From CAYYMX01 sp964473045 (lineage in GTDB: Bacteria; Pseudomonadota; Alphaproteobacteria; Methylaequorales; Methylaequoraceae), in contig CAYYMX010000007.1 of the NCBI GenBank assembly GCA_964473045.1, positions 1 through 33,913 on the forward strand: a stretch of 33,913 nucleotides of DNA. The letters are read 5' to 3'. The notes under the pieces were generated by a model. That model saw only the letters and a program-made list of their open reading frames with translations, was not told where the DNA came from and ran no database searches. Shown piece by piece: positions 22,905 through 30,908 of the stretch. Made by a program: the position numbers and the translations under genes. How positions within the stretch are numbered: the first letter of the stretch is position 1; the number at the start of each line of letters is the position of its first letter.

Positions 22905-24539
22905 ATGAGAGTAAGAAATAGTGTTGCCTTAGAAGAAGAATTAATGCTTTTTCTAACAAATCCAGAGACTTCAAATGATATAAGAGAGGCTGTTGAAAAA
23001 GCCAAAAGAATTTTACAATTAAATAAAAATAGTAACTATGCCAATTATACTTTGGCGCTTAATGATACTTTGAGAGCAAATGCAACAGCTCCAATTTCTA
23101 ATTACGCAAAACCTATAGAAAAATTTAAAAGTATAATTAAAAAAGATCCAAAATTTTTAGAACCTTATTTGATGCTAGCAAAGATTTATAAGGAAATTGA
23201 TCAGCAAAAACAATATGAAATTTTAGTTGAAGCTAATAAACAATTTCCAGATCATTATCTGATTATGTACGATCTTGCCAATATGAAGTTGTTTAAAACT
23301 GGAGAAAAAAAAGATGCTTTAGAACTATTTACAAAGTGTGTTGAAAAACTTCCTCAAGTTGATAGTGCCTGGTCATCTCTAGGGTCGGCTTATGTGATGA
23401 ACAGACATCTGGAAATGGCTAAAACTTGCTTTGAAACAACACTTTCAATTAATCCGGAAAATCTTAGTGGAACCTTGGGTTTGGGCATATATTTTTTTGA
23501 GACCGCAAACTTTGAAAAGGCTAGAGAATATTACGAGAAAAGTCTTATGATTAACAAAGATTCTTTTTGGGCAACCTTTAATATTGCTTTATTGGAGATT
23601 CTTCAAGGCAACTTCAAAAAAGGTATAACGTTGTATGAAAAGAGAGATAAACAGATGTTTTTGAAGAAGTATGGTGGAGAAGGTTATCCGGAAATGAAAC
23701 AAGAAGATTTGGTGCCTGGAGATGACATTAAAAAAATTGTGATTATGAAAGAACAGGGCTTTGGAGATGATATTATGTTTTCGAGATACCTTAAGCCATT
23801 TAAAGAGTTGGGTCATAAAATAACTTTTTTAGCAGGGCCTGAGTTATTAGATTTATTTAAACTATCCCCAGATCTAGATGATGTTGAAGTGACAAATTCT
23901 TTACCTGAGATGGATCCTACATCTTTTCATTATAGAGCTTTTTTATTAAGTTTACCTTATTTGACTTTAAAACATATAAAAGATAAACCACCTCCATTAA
24001 ATATTGATATGACAAAGGTAGATGAAAGTAAAATTACTTTTCCTGAAAAAATTAAAAAATTACTACAAACAAAAAAACTCAAAGTAGGTGTTTCCTGGAG
24101 TGGTAGCCCAAAACACTGGAGAGATGGTAATAGATCAATTAATCTTGAGTATTTACAAGATCTTTTTGAGCTAAATGATACAGAGTTTTTTGTTTTGCAA
24201 AAGACTTATAATAAGGATGATAAAAAATATATTCGTAAATTTAGTAATTTACATAATTGCTCTCAACACCTTAAGGATTTTTTGCATACAGCTTACTTAA
24301 CCGATAAAATGGATTTAATCTTATCAGTGGATACTTCTCTTGTTCATTTGGCTGGAACGTTAGGTAAAAAAACATACCTATTCTTACCAGCAGTTCCTGA
24401 TTGGAGATGGGGTCTTAAGGAAACTCAAGACTGGTACCCATCTGTTTCCTTATTAAGACAAAAGAATGTTGACGATTGGACTTTCCCGATTCAAGAATCT
24501 ATTAGAATTCTTAAAGAAACTCTACGCAGCAGAAGCTGA
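22905..24539 (+). CDS. TPR protein with C-terminal GT-B glycosyltransferase domain, FlmG-like
   Basis: 544-aa cytosolic protein. The first 240 residues are tetratricopeptide repeats (for example 'AWSSLGSAYVMNRHLEMAKTCFETTLSINPENL' and 'GIYFFETANFEKAREYYEKSLMINKDSF'). From about 265 there is a GT-B/GT9-like domain with 'KEQGFGDDIMFSRYLKPF', 'KVGVSWSGSPKHWRDGNRSINL' and the nucleotide-sugar segment 'SVDTSLVHLAGTLGKKTYLFLPAVPDWRW'. This architecture matches Caulobacter FlmG, whose TPRs bind flagellin and whose GT domain glycosylates it. The divergent gene is short flagellin A and a FliS-like gene follows convergently (18-nt overlap), which supports a flagellin-glycosylating role. The sugar donor is unknown. 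Confidence 0.82.
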   Translation: MRVRNSVALEEELMLFLTNPETSNDIREAVEKAKRILQLNKNSNYANYTLALNDTLRANATAPISNYAKPIEKFKSIIKKDPKFLEPYLMLAKIYKEIDQQKQYEILVEANKQFPDHYLIMYDLANMKLFKTGEKKDALELFTKCVEKLPQVDSAWSSLGSAYVMNRHLEMAKTCFETTLSINPENLSGTLGLGIYFFETANFEKAREYYEKSLMINKDSFWATFNIALLEILQGNFKKGITLYEKRDKQMFLKKYGGEGYPEMKQEDLVPGDDIKKIVIMKEQGFGDDIMFSRYLKPFKELGHKITFLAGPELLDLFKLSPDLDDVEVTNSLPEMDPTSFHYRAFLLSLPYLTLKHIKDKPPPLNIDMTKVDESKITFPEKIKKLLQTKKLKVGVSWSGSPKHWRDGNRSINLEYLQDLFELNDTEFFVLQKTYNKDDKKYIRKFSNLHNCSQHLKDFLHTAYLTDKMDLILSVDTSLVHLAGTLGKKTYLFLPAVPDWRWGLKETQDWYPSVSLLRQKNVDDWTFPIQESIRILKETLRSRS

Positions 24540-24893
24540 AATTTGTTGCCATCCCTGATTGATTTCAGCAGTCACTTTTTCAGCACTAGTTAAAAAAGAA
24601 AAGTCGTGCTTATCTATAACTCTGCTAACAGCATATCTAATATGTTTGTAAAGATGATCAAGGTTTCTTGCTACTTGTCCACCATTCTCATGATCAAGGC
24701 AATTTTGAAGAACTATGGCAATTTTTGAAATTCTTATAGATTTTTCTTCTATAACCTTGGCTCCTTTTTCAAGATTTTCCAGATCCATTAATTCTTTTAT
24801 AGTTTTGTGCATATCTTTTAAGAGTTTTTCAATCATTTTAATACTCTTTTGAGCACCCTCAGGTAGAATATCGTCTATTGGTTTTTTTTCCAT
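24522..24893 (-). CDS. Second FliS-like chaperone paralogue
   Basis: 123-aa helical protein with the same core as the 21535-21963 gene: 'EEKSIRISKIAIVLQNCLDHENGGQVARNLDHLYKHIRYAV', which fits FliS 'L..cLD.e.GG.ia.NL..LY.yi'. The LQNCL-x3-ENG motif is shared by both paralogues and differs from canonical fliS at 19019-19408. ATG 24893 has AAAGGA 7 nt upstream and a sigma-28-like promoter. The 3' end overlaps the TPR-glycosyltransferase by 18 nt. Client unknown; perhaps one of the short flagellins or the long one. Confidence 0.68.
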   Translation of the reverse strand: MEKKPIDDILPEGAQKSIKMIEKLLKDMHKTIKELMDLENLEKGAKVIEEKSIRISKIAIVLQNCLDHENGGQVARNLDHLYKHIRYAVSRVIDKHDFSFLTSAEKVTAEINQGWQQISASAA

Positions 24894-24926
24894 TTCACTA
24901 TCCTTTAAATAAAGTTACTATAATTT

Positions 24927-24952
24927 CTAACGACTTATTGTAAAATTGTTTA
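24927..24952 (-). promoter_or_regulatory. Sigma-28-like promoter for the second fliS-like gene
   Basis: On the minus strand TAAAC (24948-24952), 13 nt, then GTCGTTAG (24927-24934). Predicted leader is about 28 nt to the ATG at 24893, with a good ribosome site. The site overlaps the 5' edge of the divergent glycosyltransferase gene. Confidence 0.55.
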
Positions 24953-24954
24953 GC

Positions 24955-25710
24955 ATGACAAAGGTATTTATAGCTCTTTCTACTTGTGATCGGAAAAACA
25001 TCACCAGAATGTGTCTGGAAAACCTCGCTAATATTGTAAAAAAGGATGGAAATTCGACATTATCTGTTTATGATGATGCTTCTTCAACCTATGACGAAAA
25101 ATTTCTAAAGAATTATTCTAAAAATGTACTTCGTTTTAGAATTAGAGGAGGAATTGAGCGTTCTAGAGCACGGTCATTTAGAGATTTTGAGTATATTTTT
25201 ACGGATCATGACCTACTTTATATTACAGATAATGATACCATTCATGATCCATCATTCTTATCAGTTTTAAGAGATATTTATACGCTTTCATCAGTTACTT
25301 TTGAAAAAAAAATGCCCGTAGGTATGTTCAATAGTGTTTTTCATTCAACACCCGAAAATATTATAGAAGATAATGATCTTTTGTCTGTTCGAAAAACTTG
25401 TCCAGGAGTTAGTCAATGTTATGATCGATCAATGGCAACCAAAATAATTGAATTTTTAAATAAAAACCCAATTTATGAAACACTCTATGGATTTGATTAT
25501 CACTGGCCTGCATCACTAGGTGTGCCATTCATACAAACTAAAACATCGTATCTTGAACATTTTGCTCGAGATAAAGATGAAAAAGGACTTCATTCAGATT
25601 TATCGGAAAAAGATCCACTAAAAGACTTTGAAAGAGATAGAGCTGTTTCTCCAACTCCATATTTAAAAAAAATTAGGATGGAAATTATAAAAAAAATACT
25701 TTCAAGTTAG
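24955..25710 (+). CDS. GT2-like (GT-A) glycosyltransferase
   Basis: 251-aa protein with GT-A features: N-terminal 'KVFIALSTCDRKNITRMCLENL', 'LSVYDDASST' near residues 38-47 and a DxD-type 'YITDNDTIHDPSF' near 88-100. No membrane helices. Its place between a FliS-like gene and fliD, together with the TPR-glycosyltransferase upstream, suggests it builds or transfers flagellar glycan. I use ATG 24955; TTG 24946 would add three residues and overlaps the divergent promoter. No ribosome site is obvious. It ends 1 nt before the fliD stop. Confidence 0.72.
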   Translation: MTKVFIALSTCDRKNITRMCLENLANIVKKDGNSTLSVYDDASSTYDEKFLKNYSKNVLRFRIRGGIERSRARSFRDFEYIFTDHDLLYITDNDTIHDPSFLSVLRDIYTLSSVTFEKKMPVGMFNSVFHSTPENIIEDNDLLSVRKTCPGVSQCYDRSMATKIIEFLNKNPIYETLYGFDYHWPASLGVPFIQTKTSYLEHFARDKDEKGLHSDLSEKDPLKDFERDRAVSPTPYLKKIRMEIIKKILSS

Positions 25711-25711
25711 T

Positions 25712-27382
25712 TTAATCTTTATTGGTTTCCAGCATAGCCGTCAGCATGTTGCCAGTTTCTTGAAATGATGCAATACTTGATTCCATAGATGAGTATTGTC
25801 TTGCATATCTTTGGGTCAATTTTTCCATTCGATCTTCGAGTTGTATTTTTTTTTCAGCAACAGTAGACAAGGACTCATTTAAATTACTTATACGTGTATC
25901 TATAATACTGTTAAATTTCAAATACACATCTAATTTGTCTTTAACCAAGTCAAGAAAACTTTTTCCATAATAAATTGTGTAATTAGCTGATCCACTTGGG
26001 GAATATGTTGCAACAATTCCTTTAGGGTCTCCACTTGCAACAGTAAATGTGCTTCCACTTTTAGATGCTGCTACTCCCCCAATAGTATGGGAATTTGAGC
26101 CATTAGTAACAAAAGCATAGCTGCCTGGTTGTGTTTCTGTCCAGCTATAAGCGGTTACAGCAAGGTTGGTATTATTTGTTGTCAGATTGTTTGAAAAAAA
26201 AGCTCTAACTATTTCCGAGTTATAATTAAATTGTTCTTCTAATGTTTTGGAATTAAAAGTTAACGATCCATCTCTTTCTGTTTTTATACCAAGGTTTGAA
26301 AGATAGTAGGGACCACCTTCATAACCTTTTATGGCTTTTGAGGTCATTGACCTTAGTTGTTGTTGAATTTCTCTTAATGTACTGTCCCCGATTAGAGCAC
26401 CATCATTGTCTTCAATATCATCATTCAGCGACATCATTCGTATGCTCTCTTGAACTTCATTGTATGTCATGACATAACCTTCAACTAGGTCTTTAACTCC
26501 ATCCAGATCAACTTTGCTTGCAATTCTAATAGCTGAGGAAGATGTTTTCTTCAAATCTAAAGTGAAGCCATCAAATAAATCGTCTATACTATTAGATGTA
26601 CGTGTCATTGAAATACCATCTACAGTAAATGCTGAATTTATGCCAGCAACTCTTTGTGTCATATCTGAATTTCCAGCCTGATAGTTGTAAGAAACTCCGC
26701 CAACCTCAGTTGCTAAATTGCTTGATCCAGTCACTTTCATTTCATTAGAGGCTCCAGATTCACTTTTCAGCATTAGCATGTAATTGGTTCCATCATAAAT
26801 TATTGAAGCCAGAACATCTTTAGTTCCATCGTCGTCAGAGTCAGTAGCTGCGTTGTTTATGGAGTCTCTAAGCTCAATTAGTGTGGTAGCAGAGGTTGTA
26901 TCAATTGAAATTTGATCTTGACCGTTGCTTGTATGAGTTTGACCTCCAGCATCTGATGGATCACTGTTCCAGGTTCCAAAATCTATAGTTAAAGTTCCTG
27001 AGCCAACGGTTGAAGTGAGTGCCGAATAAGTAGGACCTGTTAAGGTGTGTTGTGTAGCTAATGTTGTGACAGTGAGACTAGAATCAATTGTAGCCCCTGC
27101 TTTTTTACCAGAAGTTGTTATTGTGGCTACAGTTGCATCTGAAGTAATTCCTACATAACCATATTGTTGTCCATTTTTGATCTCACTAATAATGTCTTTA
27201 AAATCTTTTAAATTGCTTTTGAGTGTTGCAAAAGCTGATATTTTAGCTTTGTTATTTTCTTCTAATCTGTCTAGACTTTCTTTTTGGGCTGCAGAATCCG
27301 CTTCAACTAAAGCTTCTATGATTTCAGTTGTATTTAAACCTGATCCAACGCCAATTTTTGATAATATTTCAGTACCAGCCAT
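25712..27382 (-). CDS. fliD: Flagellar filament cap / hook-associated protein 2
   Basis: 556-aa secreted cap protein that folds incoming flagellin at the filament tip. The N-terminus 'ILSKIGVGSGLNTTEIIEALVEAD' is the FliD signature, followed by a coiled coil ('AAQKESLDRLEENNKAKISAF'). The middle carries Thr/Ser-rich beta domains, including 'INSAFTVDGISMTRTSNSIDDLFDGFTLDLKKTS'. The C-terminal coiled coil is 'RISNLNESLSTVAEKKIQLEDRMEKLTQRYARQYSSMESSIASFQETG'. ATG 27382 has AAAAGGA close upstream and a sigma-28-like promoter in the 45-nt gap after the long flagellin gene. Confidence 0.96.
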   Translation of the reverse strand: MAGTEILSKIGVGSGLNTTEIIEALVEADSAAQKESLDRLEENNKAKISAFATLKSNLKDFKDIISEIKNGQQYGYVGITSDATVATITTSGKKAGATIDSSLTVTTLATQHTLTGPTYSALTSTVGSGTLTIDFGTWNSDPSDAGGQTHTSNGQDQISIDTTSATTLIELRDSINNAATDSDDDGTKDVLASIIYDGTNYMLMLKSESGASNEMKVTGSSNLATEVGGVSYNYQAGNSDMTQRVAGINSAFTVDGISMTRTSNSIDDLFDGFTLDLKKTSSSAIRIASKVDLDGVKDLVEGYVMTYNEVQESIRMMSLNDDIEDNDGALIGDSTLREIQQQLRSMTSKAIKGYEGGPYYLSNLGIKTERDGSLTFNSKTLEEQFNYNSEIVRAFFSNNLTTNNTNLAVTAYSWTETQPGSYAFVTNGSNSHTIGGVAASKSGSTFTVASGDPKGIVATYSPSGSANYTIYYGKSFLDLVKDKLDVYLKFNSIIDTRISNLNESLSTVAEKKIQLEDRMEKLTQRYARQYSSMESSIASFQETGNMLTAMLETNKD

Positions 27383-27400
27383 TTTTCCTTTTATTTATTT

Positions 27401-27427
27401 TAAACGACTAGAACGAAACTTGGTTTA
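27401..27427 (-). promoter_or_regulatory. Sigma-28-like promoter for fliD
   Basis: On the minus strand TAAAC (27423-27427), 14 nt, then GTCGTTTA (27401-27408), immediately after the long flagellin's stop codon. The predicted leader is short and includes the fliD ribosome site. Confidence 0.5.
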
Positions 27428-28972
27428 CTACTGGAATAATACCAGAACATTTTGCATCGTTCTTGACGCTTGAGCTACCATATTCATTGCTGATTGTTGT
27501 AGAATCTGAGATTTAGATAGTCTAGCTGATTCTGCAGCAAAATCTGCATCTACAATTCTAGCTCTGGACGCTCTTTGATTCTGAGATACATTAGTCAAGT
27601 TGTCTATAACTACGTTCATTCGACTCATAATTGCACCAAATTTAGCTCTTTCCATATGAATTCTATCTAATGCTCTATCTACCACCTTTAATGAATCAAC
27701 GGCACCTTTAAGTGTTCTGATGTCAATTGTTGACACTTTGTTAAGTGTTGCTGCACCAGGACTGGCTTCGTATAATCCACCTCCAGCATTTCCAACGATT
27801 GTAAAAGCTTGAGATGAATGAAATTTAACCGTTCCACCAAATAAGACTGAGTCATTTGTTTGACTAGCATCTAGTACATTATTTGCTCCACCAGTAATTC
27901 CCTCATCCATAGTTTTACCCTTCATTACAAAGAACGTATTTGCGTCCGTAACACTAGCAAAGTCAAGATCTTCAATGACGATATCTTCGCCTTCATCTTG
28001 AACCAGAATAATGGTTGTATTGTCAGCACTTAGCGTAGCACTAACTCCAGTTGTTCCAGAATATGAATTGAAGGCATCTCTTAAACCGCTTAAATTAGAT
28101 GCGTTAAGTGCACCAAGTGTAACTGTACATGAAATTGCTTGTGCCGTAGAATTTTTACCATATAGATTAAACCCAAGAGTGTGCGATCCAGCTGCGTTAG
28201 TTTGTGCTTTAAGTTCAACTGTTGTTGTAGCTGTTGCACTCACACCTGTATTTTCAAATTTGTCATTTACTAATTTGGCTATTTGCTTCGCAGAGTCTCC
28301 AGCTGCAATGTCAACGGTTGATTTTCCTACAAGACCAGTAATGGTCAGATCATCTGTATTTACAATATCACTAGTAATACTTGCTTTAGCATCACCTAAT
28401 GTACCTTCAGCAGCTAGGTTGTTTGCGGTACCAGCATCTAATACGGTTGTTTCACTTTGATAAGCACCTAAATTATCAATTCTTAGATTAGCTATTGAAA
28501 TAACGGCTTTTTCTCTCTCATTGGAGCCAATTTGAAAACGTCTGTCTGCAAAGGTTCCGTCAAGTACTGCAATTTCGTTAAAAGTAGTATCTCTTGCTAC
28601 TCTGTCCATTTCTTGGAGAAGTTGGTGTGCTTCTGTTTGTAAATAAATTCTTTGTTCGGAGTTTAATATGTCGGTTGCTGCCTGAATGGATAATTCGCGA
28701 ATTCTTTGAAGTGCTTGAGAGTGCTCATCAAGAGCCCCTTCAGCTACTTGTGCCATTGATAATACATCAGCAGCGTTTCTAATTGACATATCTAGTGCTC
28801 TAATGGTAGCTGTCATACGATCACTAATCGCCGCACCAGCAGCATCATCACCAGCGTGATTTATTCTTTTTCCCGAAGAAATTCTTTCCATTGCCGAAAG
28901 CATTTCTCTTTCAGTCTTTAGCAAACTCTTCATTGAGGCAGAAGTGCCCATACTTGTGTTAATTCCTGGCAT
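27428..28972 (-). CDS. Long canonical flagellin
   Basis: 514-aa major-type flagellin. D0/D1 N-terminus: 'AMERISSGKRINHAGDDAAGAAISDRMTATIRALDMSIRNAADVLSMAQVAEGALDEHSQALQRIRELSIQAA'. The variable middle contains a flagellin-IN-like segment ('KLVNDKFENTGVSATATTTVELKA' and a second 'TGVSATLSADNTTIIL'). The C-terminus 'ARIVDADFAAESARLSKSQILQQSAMNMVAQASRTMQNVLVLFQ' is canonical. GC is well above the window average, as in highly expressed filament genes. It is preceded by a sigma-54-type site and an intrinsic terminator of the upstream flagellin, so it is a separate transcription unit. Confidence 0.96.
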   Translation of the reverse strand: MPGINTSMGTSASMKSLLKTEREMLSAMERISSGKRINHAGDDAAGAAISDRMTATIRALDMSIRNAADVLSMAQVAEGALDEHSQALQRIRELSIQAATDILNSEQRIYLQTEAHQLLQEMDRVARDTTFNEIAVLDGTFADRRFQIGSNEREKAVISIANLRIDNLGAYQSETTVLDAGTANNLAAEGTLGDAKASITSDIVNTDDLTITGLVGKSTVDIAAGDSAKQIAKLVNDKFENTGVSATATTTVELKAQTNAAGSHTLGFNLYGKNSTAQAISCTVTLGALNASNLSGLRDAFNSYSGTTGVSATLSADNTTIILVQDEGEDIVIEDLDFASVTDANTFFVMKGKTMDEGITGGANNVLDASQTNDSVLFGGTVKFHSSQAFTIVGNAGGGLYEASPGAATLNKVSTIDIRTLKGAVDSLKVVDRALDRIHMERAKFGAIMSRMNVVIDNLTNVSQNQRASRARIVDADFAAESARLSKSQILQQSAMNMVAQASRTMQNVLVLFQ

Positions 28973-29015
28973 CTTATATTTTCTCCGTTTTATTCATATA
29001 ATTTTCCAATAGAAA

Positions 29016-29035
29016 TTCTGCAAATTAGATGCCAA
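29016..29035 (-). promoter_or_regulatory. Sigma-54-type promoter for the long flagellin
   Basis: On the minus strand TTGGCATCTAATTTGCAGA has GG (29032-29033) and GC (29020-29021) with exactly 10 nt between, TTGGCAT at -24 and TTTGCA at -12. The predicted start is about 29008, giving a 36-nt leader with CGGAG before ATG 28972. This is the best sigma-54 match in the window. Confidence 0.65.
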
Positions 29036-29067
29036 AAAAAAAGGGGAAGATGGAATCTTCCCCTTTT
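29034..29067 (-). terminator. Rho-independent terminator of the short flagellin pair
   Basis: A 13-bp perfect stem (29039-29051 with 29055-29067, core GGGGAAGAT/ATCTTCCCC) closes a 3-nt loop. On the minus strand it is followed by a run of T residues (29034-29042). It lies 30 nt after the flagellin B stop and abuts the next promoter's -24 element. Confidence 0.9.
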
Positions 29068-29096
29068 ATACAATTTATACTATATCTTGTGTTTTT

Positions 29097-29909
29097 TTAC
29101 TGTAAAACAGCCAATATAGCGGATTGAGCTTGGTTTGCTTGCGCAGCCATTGCTAAAGACGCTTGGTGTAATATAGCGTTTTTAGTTAGAGCTGCTGTTT
29201 CTAAAGAAAAATCAGTGTCAAGCAATCTAGCAGCTGCAGCTTTCATGTTCGCTCCTGTAGAAGAAGCTGCACCTTGAAAACCTTTAAGGGCTGATAGATC
29301 TGCAGCAATGTTTCCGAGAGCTTTAGCCACATGACCTAGTAAAACATCAGCATCTCCATCAGCACCAGCAGCGGTAGTCGTACCACCTACTGCAGTTATA
29401 TTTTGAGATGGTCCTACTGCCGTTACTGATGGTGCAGTAGTTCCATAACCTGCAGTGTAAGCAACGTTATACGCAGTTACTGCAGCTTTACCTAAAACGA
29501 CGAAACTATTGAATTTAGTTTGTTCTAGTATTTGATCAACAGTGTCACCGATTAAAATAGCTTCTGCATTAAGGGCTACAACATCAGTAGTAGCAGCTAG
29601 AAGAGCAGCATTATCTGCTTGAACTCCAAGTTCTCTCAATCTTGTAGCTAAATTAGCAATTTCTAAAAGAGCAGACTCACCCATTTGAGCGTAAGAAATA
29701 CCGTCTTCTATATTTCTAGAAGCTACAGCGTAAGACGCTCCTTGCCCTTTCATAGTGTTACCTACTGAGTGACCAGCAGCATCACCACCATACATGGCCC
29801 TAATACCAGTTGATAATCGAGCAATTGATTCGTTCATGCCGTGACGTGCTTTTGTCGCAGCGGCAGCGGCCATGTTTGAACCAATTGCAATATTTGAAAC
29901 TGAAGGCAT
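29097..29909 (-). CDS. Short atypical flagellin B
   Basis: 270-aa flagellin-family protein. N-terminus: 'KARHGMNESIARLSTGIRAMYGGDAAGHSVGNTMKGQGASYAVASRNIEDGISYAQMGESALLEIANLATRLRELGV'. The middle is Ala/Thr/Gly-rich (TAGYGTTAPSVTAV) and short, so D2/D3 domains are absent. C-terminus: 'AARLLDTDFSLETAALTKNAILHQASLAMAAQANQAQSAILAVLQ', with the normal VLQ end. It has a strong GGAG ribosome site, lies 21 nt after flagellin C in the same transcript and is followed by a clear terminator. It probably arose by tandem duplication with flagellin C. Confidence 0.9.
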   Translation of the reverse strand: MPSVSNIAIGSNMAAAAATKARHGMNESIARLSTGIRAMYGGDAAGHSVGNTMKGQGASYAVASRNIEDGISYAQMGESALLEIANLATRLRELGVQADNAALLAATTDVVALNAEAILIGDTVDQILEQTKFNSFVVLGKAAVTAYNVAYTAGYGTTAPSVTAVGPSQNITAVGGTTTAAGADGDADVLLGHVAKALGNIAADLSALKGFQGAASSTGANMKAAAARLLDTDFSLETAALTKNAILHQASLAMAAQANQAQSAILAVLQ

Positions 29910-29930
29910 AATTTATCTCCTTTTAATTTG

Positions 29931-30725
29931 TTATTGGATAACAGTTAATATTGCCTGTTGGGCTTGGTTTGCTTGCGCTACCATTGCCATCGCAGACTGG
30001 TTTAAAATAGCTGCTTTAGTTAAAGCGGCGGTTTCAAGAGCAAAATCAGTATCCTGAATTCTTGCAGCAGCAGCTTTTAAGTTAGCAGCAGAGTTTGTAG
30101 CAACGGCTTGGTACCCTTTAAGGGCTGTCATACCAGCGGCAACATTACCAAGAGACTTAGCAATTTCACCAAGAGCTGTATCGGCACTTGCTGCAGCTCC
30201 ATTAGCTGTAGTTATATCACTCGTGTTCTTAACAACCAGTGAAGTAGCAGTACCAACGGTAGCTGTATTTCCTGCATCGTTAATTCCAATCGTTATGGCG
30301 GTTGCAGCTCCAACCAATTGAACACCGTTAAACTTAACATTGTGGGCAATACCATGAATGGCGTCACCAATTGCTAACGCTTCAGCATTCAATGCTGCTT
30401 CATCGGTAGCAGTTAAGAGTGCGGTGTTACCATATTGAACACCAAGTTCACGCATTCTTGTAGTTAGTGCAGCCATTTCTAAAAGTAAAGATTCAGCTGC
30501 TTGTAAATAAGATAAACCGTCTTCGCAATTTCGCGCAGCAACGGCATAACTTGCCCCTTTTGCTCCCAAAGAATTTGCTATAGATTGACCTGCGGCATCA
30601 CCACCATACATAGATCGGATACCAGTAGATAATCTTGCAATTGATTCATTCATCTGGTGTCGCGCTTTAGTAGCAGCGGCTCCAGCCATGGCAGCGCCAA
30701 CGGCAATATTAGAAACTGAAGGCAT
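29931..30725 (-). CDS. Short atypical flagellin C
   Basis: 264-aa flagellin-family protein, first gene of the B/C pair. N-terminus: 'KARHQMNESIARLSTGIRSMYGGDAAGQSIANSLGAKGASYAVAARNCEDGLSYLQAAESLLLEMAALTTRMRELGV'; note the single Cys in ARNCEDG. The middle 'IGINDAGNTATVGTATSLVV' matches flagellin A. C-terminus: 'IQDTDFALETAALTKAAILNQSAMAMVAQANQAQQAILTVIQ'. It has a strong GGAG ribosome site. A sigma-28-like promoter lies about 90 nt upstream, and the leader contains a 10-nt direct repeat. Confidence 0.9.
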   Translation of the reverse strand: MPSVSNIAVGAAMAGAAATKARHQMNESIARLSTGIRSMYGGDAAGQSIANSLGAKGASYAVAARNCEDGLSYLQAAESLLLEMAALTTRMRELGVQYGNTALLTATDEAALNAEALAIGDAIHGIAHNVKFNGVQLVGAATAITIGINDAGNTATVGTATSLVVKNTSDITTANGAAASADTALGEIAKSLGNVAAGMTALKGYQAVATNSAANLKAAAARIQDTDFALETAALTKAAILNQSAMAMVAQANQAQQAILTVIQ

Positions 30726-30766
30726 AATTTCTCCTTTTTTTAATCATTAACTCACAGTTTTATTTC

Positions 30767-30793
30767 TATCCATTAACTATTGATATCCATTAA
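30767..30793 (-). repeat. Direct repeat TTAATGGATA in the flagellin C leader
   Basis: Two exact copies of TTAATGGATA on the minus strand (30784-30793 and 30767-30776) start 17 nt apart in the predicted 5' untranslated leader. A degenerate third copy, TTAATGATTA, lies at 30741-30750. They may bind a translational regulator, but in AT-rich leader DNA chance is possible. Confidence 0.4.
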
Positions 30794-30812
30794 ACTGATA
30801 TTTATAAGTAAC

Positions 30813-30838
30813 TAAACGACGTACTGAGAGATTGTTTA
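30813..30838 (-). promoter_or_regulatory. Sigma-28-like promoter for short flagellins C and B
   Basis: On the minus strand TAAAC (30834-30838), 13 nt, then GTCGTTTA (30813-30820). The predicted start is near 30807, giving a leader of about 80 nt. It is the only such site before the B/C operon. Confidence 0.55.
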
Positions 30839-30908
30839 GGAAATGATGAATTAATTTTTTAAAAAGAACAAATTGATTTTTAATAAAAAAGTAATATAAA
30901 ATATCACT

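Noticed and set aside
28011..28460. 149-aa frame opposite the long flagellin
   Set aside because: Antisense shadow in a GC-richer gene with few stop codons; Val/Leu/Ala-rich without motif or ribosome site.
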